A stretch of 9,549 bases of DNA from Bacteroidota bacterium. GTDB lineage: Bacteria; Bacteroidota; Bacteroidia; Bacteroidales; JAAYUG01. Under the pieces are notes generated by a model that was given only the letters and a program-made list of their open reading frames with translations, had not been told where the DNA came from and made no database searches. Shown here piece by piece: positions 5,230-9,549 of this stretch. The stretch covers positions 1 through 9,549 of the forward strand of contig JAKAMP010000065.1 in NCBI GenBank assembly GCA_021812865.1. The letters are read 5' to 3'. The number at the start of each line of letters is the position of its first letter. Position 1 is the stretch's first letter. A program made the position numbers and the translations under genes.

Positions 5230-7476
5230 TCAGCGGTATTCAAATTCGCCCTTCAATCCTGAATCTGAGCTTCCTCCTATCCATACAAAAAACTTACCGG
5301 GTTCAGTTACCCATTGCATTTTGTCGTTATGCATAGCCAGGTCTTCCGGATACAAAACAAACCTCACCGTAACTTTCTGTCCCCTTTTCAAATTAAGCCG
5401 CTGGAACCCCTTCAGTTCTTTTACGGGTTGCGTTACGCTGGCTGCTATGTCGCGGATGTAGAGCTGTGCAATTTCTGTTCCGTCGAATACTCCTGTATTG
5501 GCGAGCGATGTGGTAATCACCAGGGAATCACTTTTCATCAAAGTCTGAGAGGAGAGTTTCAAATCGCCATAGCTGAAGGTTGTATAGGAAAGCCCGTATC
5601 CGAAAGGATATTCGGGTGTGTAAGAAACATCAAGCTGGTATGCGGTGTAACCTACCGGGTCGAGGGCTGTGCCCGTGGGTATGTCTTTGCTTTGCTCTGT
5701 AGGAGGTCTGCCGGTGTTCATGTGGTTGTAATAAATGGGAACCTGTCCGACCGTACGTGGAAAGGATACCGGCAATTTTCCTGAGGGAACCGATTTTCCC
5801 AGCAGGATATCGGCTATGGCAGGGCCTCCCATGATGCCCGGGTGGAATGAGTAGATCACGCTTTGGGCAAGGGGCGTAATGGTATTGAATACCAGCGGGC
5901 GGCCGGCCATAATGACGAATACCATGGGTTTACCTGCTTTGGCAACCTCTCTCACCAGGTCCTCCTGGGCGCCTGGCAGATCGAGAAATGCCCTCGACCG
6001 CGCTTCACCGGATAATATAGCCTCTTCACCCAGGAAAAGCACAACCACATCGGAGCGCCTTGCAGCATCCAGCGCTTCACTGAATCCTGTGGTTTCTTTG
6101 GAGCGCGAAGTTTTCAGCCCCTGTGCATAATTGATCCTTACGGATGGTTCGCAAGACTGTCTGAGGGCAAATAGCGGTGTGCGACTGTCCTTTGCCTGGC
6201 CATCGGCCACATTGCAGCCCATCAGGTCCGCCGGAGAATCAGCCAGGGGACCAATCACCGCAATACTTCTGATATTTCTGTTTAGCGGAAGGGCGTGGTT
6301 TTCATTTTTCAACAACACCAGGCTCTGGGTAGCTAATTCCTGTGCAGTGGCAAGAAAATCCGGCTGCAGGTCCACCTTGTTTCTGCCCGGTGCAGTATAG
6401 GCATTCCGGAACAAGCCGAGTTTGAATTTCAGCTTCAGGATACGGCGGACTGCATCGTCAATACGTTTTTCCGGCACTTTTTTCTCCTTTACCAGTTCTT
6501 CAAGGTATTTTGAATAGGTTGTGCTGACCATTTCCATATCCACGCCTGCCATGATGGCTTTATAGGCCACTTCCTTTTCGTCGGTGCAGTATCCATGGTT
6601 GATCATTTCGAGCATGGCCGTATAATCGCTTACCACCACGCCATCGAAGTTCCATTCCTTTCTGAGTACCTGGCGCAAGGTGAAGGGGTTGCCGGAAGCC
6701 GGTATACCATTCAGGTCGTTGAAGGCGCTCATGATGGTAGCCAGACCGTTTTTCACCCCTTCGCGGAAAGGAACGAGGTAAAGGTCGCGCAACAGAACCT
6801 CGGGTATCCAGGTGGTATTATAATCGATACCCTGTTCGGCAGCTCCGTATCCAACGAAGTGCTTGCCGCAGGCAGCCAGGGCGGTTGAATCGGCAAGGTT
6901 GTCGGATTGATACCCTCTGATCATGGCCACGCCCAATTTTGAAATCAGATAGGGATCTTCCCCGCAAGATTCGGCGATGCGTCCCCAGCGGGGATCGTGT
7001 GCCACATCGAGCATAGGAGCGAAAGTCCACCGTATACCTTCTGCGGAAGCCTCGATCGCCGAGATGCGTGCGGCTTTCTGCACCAGCAGTGTATTCCACG
7101 AAGCCGCCTGCCCCAGGGGAACCGGGAACATGGTGCGGAATCCATGAATCACATCCCTGGCGATAAGCAGAGGAATATGAAGCCTGCTGTTGTTCACGGC
7201 AAGAGACTGCAGTTTGTTGGATACGCCAACCTCGTGAATATTGAGAAAAGAGCCGATCTCTCCTTTTTCCACCTGTTCGATCACTTCCCGGGGGATGGAG
7301 TCTTTTTCTCCTCCGTAGCTGTACTGTGTCATCTGACCAATCTTTTCGTGCAGGGTCATTTTTGACAGCAGGGCTTCTACCTGATGGTCAATTTCGTTCC
7401 TGGAATTTTTGCCCGTGCATCCAGCCATCAGCGTTATGACCAGAGCAAAAGCAGCAGATTTCATAGCCAGTCTCAT
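5230..7476 (-). CDS. bglX: GH3 beta-glucosidase-type lipoprotein, BglX-like
   Basis: Taken from ATG 7476 the protein has 748 residues, near the 765 of E. coli BglX, and is probably lipid-anchored: hydrophobic segment then lipobox LMAGC with Cys20. TTG 7482 and ATG 7464 are other possible starts; 7464 would also leave a workable signal. Domains in order: GH3 N-terminal TIM barrel (about 35-355), GH3 C-terminal alpha/beta sandwich (about 385-620), fibronectin-like domain (about 665-735). Within the barrel are FAPMLDVAHDPRWGRIAES, the substrate-binding GKHFVGYG pair Lys205-His206, and nucleophile Asp284 in VVVSDYTAM. The acid/base is probably Glu491 in SGEARSRA. The family releases terminal beta-linked glucose, and some members take xylose or other sugars. 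Next to a mannosyl-glucose phosphorylase it may trim glucose from glucomannan oligosaccharides; that is inference. It lies 46 bp after the kinase gene on the same strand and has a -7 promoter box in that gap. Confidence 0.9.
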   Translation of the reverse strand: MRLAMKSAAFALVITLMAGCTGKNSRNEIDHQVEALLSKMTLHEKIGQMTQYSYGGEKDSIPREVIEQVEKGEIGSFLNIHEVGVSNKLQSLAVNNSRLHIPLLIARDVIHGFRTMFPVPLGQAASWNTLLVQKAARISAIEASAEGIRWTFAPMLDVAHDPRWGRIAESCGEDPYLISKLGVAMIRGYQSDNLADSTALAACGKHFVGYGAAEQGIDYNTTWIPEVLLRDLYLVPFREGVKNGLATIMSAFNDLNGIPASGNPFTLRQVLRKEWNFDGVVVSDYTAMLEMINHGYCTDEKEVAYKAIMAGVDMEMVSTTYSKYLEELVKEKKVPEKRIDDAVRRILKLKFKLGLFRNAYTAPGRNKVDLQPDFLATAQELATQSLVLLKNENHALPLNRNIRSIAVIGPLADSPADLMGCNVADGQAKDSRTPLFALRQSCEPSVRINYAQGLKTSRSKETTGFSEALDAARRSDVVVLFLGEEAILSGEARSRAFLDLPGAQEDLVREVAKAGKPMVFVIMAGRPLVFNTITPLAQSVIYSFHPGIMGGPAIADILLGKSVPSGKLPVSFPRTVGQVPIYYNHMNTGRPPTEQSKDIPTGTALDPVGYTAYQLDVSYTPEYPFGYGLSYTTFSYGDLKLSSQTLMKSDSLVITTSLANTGVFDGTEIAQLYIRDIAASVTQPVKELKGFQRLNLKRGQKVTVRFVLYPEDLAMHNDKMQWVTEPGKFFVWIGGSSDSGLKGEFEYR

Positions 7477-7498
7477 AGGCAATTTTCATTTATTCATT

Positions 7499-7506
7499 CA
7501 AAGGTA
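7499..7506 (-). promoter_or_regulatory. -7 promoter box of the GH3 gene
   Basis: On the minus strand this reads TACCTTTG, an exact match to the phylum -7 consensus TAnnTTTG, 22 nt before ATG 7476. No good TTTG box is found 19-21 nt upstream (GCTG is at 19 nt); a TTTG exists only 9 nt upstream, which is too close. The promoter may be weak or need an activator. It would let the GH3 gene be expressed apart from the regulatory pair, although no terminator separates them and read-through is possible. Confidence 0.45.
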
Positions 7507-7522
7507 CAATTTAGGCAAACAA

Positions 7523-8896
7523 TCACAGCATAACCTCCGCCTTCCCTTCCTCTTTTCTGAAATGAAGGGTGAACACCGTTTTTCCCGGCGATGACTGGAC
7601 TTCAATGCGTCCTTTATGCGACTTCATTATCTGGCGCGACAAGCTGAGTCCAATACCCGAGCCGTTTTCGCGGGTCGAAAAAAACGGCACAAAGATATTT
7701 TCAAGGTTTTCGGGTGGGATGCCCATTCCATTATCTGATACACTGAGCAGAATCTCATCCAACCATTCGATAGCGGCAACAGCAATCTGCGGGTCAGCAA
7801 TGCCTGCCAGCGCTTCTTTGGCATTCAGAAGGAGGTTCATCAATACCTGTTCAACCTGCTGGCGGTCTGCATATAAAGTAAGGTCAGAAGGGATGCACCT
7901 CACGCTGGTTCGGATGCCGGCAGAGGAGAATGAATCCTGCATCAGCCTCAGTATGGATGAGACGAGGTCGTCCATTCTGAAGGTCGAGCATTCAGGTGGA
8001 GGTATGCGTGTGAGTTTTCTAAAGGCATCCACAAAGGAAGCCATACCCCTGCTGCGGTTACGGATCGCCAGTAGCCCGGCATGCATGCTTTCCAGCATCT
8101 CATCGTCAATACGGGAGGCATTCCCGACTTTTTCGAGGATTTGTATCATGCCGGTGGCGGTAATGTTGATGGGGCTTACCGAATTGGTGATCTCATGTAC
8201 CAGCACCCGGATGAGCTTCTGCCAGGAATCCGTCTCACTTTCTTCCAGTTCCTGCCTGATGTTCTGCATGGAAAGGAGAGTATATCGTTTGCCAGGCAAT
8301 ACTATGGCTGCAGACCTTACGGAAAGCCATACCGAACTGCCCGGCAGGCCTTTAATTTGGATCAGCTCGCGTCTTCCGGGAATAGCATTTTTCATATAAT
8401 CGTATAACCCGGGCGACAAGCTCCTCCAGGCTTGTATGTGCGAAGCAGAAGAAGACCCCAGCAGGTTCAGGGCAGCTTTATTGCAGAGGTGAATGTTACC
8501 CAGGTCATCGTATGTAACCAGACCCGTGTCGGCATGTTCAAAAATCGCCTGGAAAAACTGGTATTCCTTTTCCCACTGGCTTTTTTCTTCGCGTTGCCTG
8601 CTCAATATCCTGTTCATCTGCGAATATAAGTGGAGCATTCCTGGATCAGCCTTTTGGGGATTATAGGAAAATGAAGCATCCTGGTTCGCCAGTGTTTCCA
8701 GAAACCTGGCAATGTCGCGATTCACCTTCTGAAGGGTGTATACTAGAAATACTAATTGGGCAATCCATAACAATGCCACATTCAACAGGGTGATTCTGGC
8801 AAATTCAAGGTGAAGTAGCCAGAAAAACAGCGCCGTTGTGGCGGCAAGCAGGAATGCCTGGAAAATAACCGTGCGACTATACCGACCGAAGCCCAT
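7523..8896 (-). CDS. Membrane-bound PAS sensor histidine kinase, NtrB/NtrY-like
   Basis: The 457-residue protein begins with two membrane helices (about 10-30 and 36-54) separated by only a few residues, so there is almost no periplasmic sensing domain. A linker with coiled-coil character (about 55-115) leads to a PAS domain (about 115-215, with FEHADTGLVTYDDLGNIHLC). The kinase core follows: His234 in VLVHEITNSVSPI is the phosphorylation site; the N box is NLLLNAKEAL (354-363), the G1 box DNGMGI (388-393), and the F and G2 region is FVPFFSTRENGSGIGLSLS (402-420). All catalytic motifs are intact. The H-box form HEITN is of the kind paired with NtrC-type regulators, and just such a regulator gene precedes it. 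The start at ATG 8896 lies inside the last 20 bases of the regulator gene, suggesting translational coupling. The signal is unknown; with so little outside the membrane it is probably cytoplasmic or within the membrane. Confidence 0.9.
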   Translation of the reverse strand: MGFGRYSRTVIFQAFLLAATTALFFWLLHLEFARITLLNVALLWIAQLVFLVYTLQKVNRDIARFLETLANQDASFSYNPQKADPGMLHLYSQMNRILSRQREEKSQWEKEYQFFQAIFEHADTGLVTYDDLGNIHLCNKAALNLLGSSSASHIQAWRSLSPGLYDYMKNAIPGRRELIQIKGLPGSSVWLSVRSAAIVLPGKRYTLLSMQNIRQELEESETDSWQKLIRVLVHEITNSVSPINITATGMIQILEKVGNASRIDDEMLESMHAGLLAIRNRSRGMASFVDAFRKLTRIPPPECSTFRMDDLVSSILRLMQDSFSSAGIRTSVRCIPSDLTLYADRQQVEQVLMNLLLNAKEALAGIADPQIAVAAIEWLDEILLSVSDNGMGIPPENLENIFVPFFSTRENGSGIGLSLSRQIMKSHKGRIEVQSSPGKTVFTLHFRKEEGKAEVML

Positions 8897-9549
8897 ATTT
8901 TTTCATTTTCTCATATAAAGTGGACCGGTTTATGCCTAGTTCCCTGGACACCTGTGAAATATTTCCCCTGAATTTTTCAAGGGCTTTGGCGATCAGCCAC
9001 TTTTCATTTTCACCGAGATTGTAGGTTTGTCCAAGGGGAACATGGTGCCCTCCTGTATGAAGATCAAAATCATCTGCGGTAAGTTCGCTGCCATCGGCCA
9101 GGATAACAGCCTTTTCAATCATATGCATCAATTCCCTGACATTGCCAGGCCATGAATAGCCTTCAAGCTCCCTTATGGCATCCTTGCTGATAGACTGAAC
9201 CGGTTTGTCATATTTTTCACGGAAATGAATGAGGAAGAACTCAGCCAGCAGAGGCAGATCTCCATGTCTTTCCCTCAGTGGCGGCACTTCCACGGTTATG
9301 GTATTGACCCGGTACATCAGGTCTTCACGGAAAGCGCCTTCCCTGGTCATCTGGGCAAGATTTTTATTGGTTGCACAAACCAGCCTTACGTCGATATGCT
9401 TCTGAGCCGTGGAACCCAGCCGGTTGATCTTTCTGTCCTGCAGCACAGTGAGCAATTTAGATTGCATAGGAACAGGCAAGTTGCCAATTTCGTCGAGGAA
9501 AAGGGTTCCCCGGTTGGCCAGTTCCAGTCGACCCGGTTTAGCAGTTGCG
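8877..9549 (-). CDS. NtrC-type sigma-54-dependent response regulator, N-terminus cut off by the window
   Basis: The frame is open through the right edge; the TTG at 9479 is internal. About 223 C-terminal residues are visible. They show the second half of an AAA+ domain: Walker B GTLFLDEIGN (14-23), sensor I in CATNKN (58-63), arginine-finger region FREDLMYRVN (73-82), and sensor II WPGNVRELMHMIEKAV (133-148). A Fis-type helix-turn-helix ends the protein (about 180-221, with GNISQVSRELGINRSTLYEK). The receiver domain, Walker A and the GAFTGA loop that touches sigma-54 are outside the window, so sigma-54 dependence and phosphorylation are family expectation, not seen here. The gene overlaps the kinase gene by 20 bp in another frame, so the two form one operon with the regulator first. 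Targets are unknown; the downstream GH3 gene is a candidate. Confidence 0.9.
   Translation of the reverse strand, partial: ATAKPGRLELANRGTLFLDEIGNLPVPMQSKLLTVLQDRKINRLGSTAQKHIDVRLVCATNKNLAQMTREGAFREDLMYRVNTITVEVPPLRERHGDLPLLAEFFLIHFREKYDKPVQSISKDAIRELEGYSWPGNVRELMHMIEKAVILADGSELTADDFDLHTGGHHVPLGQTYNLGENEKWLIAKALEKFRGNISQVSRELGINRSTLYEKMKKYGLRSV

Noticed and set aside
7569..8399. Long plus-strand open frame (276 codons) opposite the histidine kinase
   Set aside because: It lies wholly antisense to an intact kinase with all motifs, and its serine-, arginine- and leucine-rich product matches no family I know. It is a shadow of kinase codon bias.

Overview
The window reads as Bacteroidota DNA (order not determined) with a short foreign piece at its left edge. 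The Bacteroidota evidence is: four promoters matching the phylum consensus (TTTG, 19-21 nt, TAnnTTTG), one of them lacking a clear -33 box; starts without Shine-Dalgarno sequences; two lipoproteins; and a gene set (GH130 phosphorylase, SSS sugar symporter, GH3 lipoprotein, NtrC-type two-component pair) typical of plant-polysaccharide degraders in this phylum. Bases 1 to about 300 are different: they are GC-rich (37 of 60 bases in one row, against 22 of 60 in a row further along) and encode the C-terminal part of a YqaA/DedA-type membrane protein of proteobacterial, probably alphaproteobacterial, character. At about base 300 the same open frame becomes the C-terminal part of a Bacteroidota ABC-2 exporter permease. 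I read this as a chimeric assembly join, not a real fusion gene.

Layout: (1) 1-300, YqaA/DedA fragment (+). (2) About 301-1269, C-terminal fragment of a large ABC transporter (+). (3) 1286-1747, a small DsrE-like lipoprotein (-), convergent with the ABC gene. (4) 1748-1925, a divergent promoter region with a perfect 8-bp inverted repeat almost midway between two phylum-type promoters. (5) 1926-3800, an SSS-family sodium/sugar symporter (+). (6) 3801-3974, two adjacent heptamer repeats, a terminator and a promoter. (7) 3975-5159, a GH130 4-O-beta-D-mannosyl-D-glucose phosphorylase (+). (8) 5177-5212, a bidirectional terminator. (9) 5230-7476, a GH3 BglX-like lipoprotein (-). (10) 7523-8896, a two-TM PAS histidine kinase (-). 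(11) 8877 to the right edge, an NtrC-type AAA+/Fis response regulator (-), cut off by the window.

The central genes suggest beta-mannan or glucomannan catabolism. The GH3 enzyme would trim oligosaccharides in the periplasm or at the membrane, the symporter would bring a mono- or disaccharide across the inner membrane, and the GH130 enzyme would split mannosyl-glucose with phosphate into mannose 1-phosphate and glucose. The mannobiose 2-epimerase and GH26 mannanase that usually accompany this enzyme are not in the window. The kinase/regulator pair overlaps by 20 bp, reads toward the GH3 gene and may control it, but no convincing sigma-54 promoter was found. I see no clearly new defence, mobile or RNA system; the most useful points are the chimeric left edge, the cysteine-less lipid-anchored DsrE protein and the inverted repeats at the two sugar-gene promoters.
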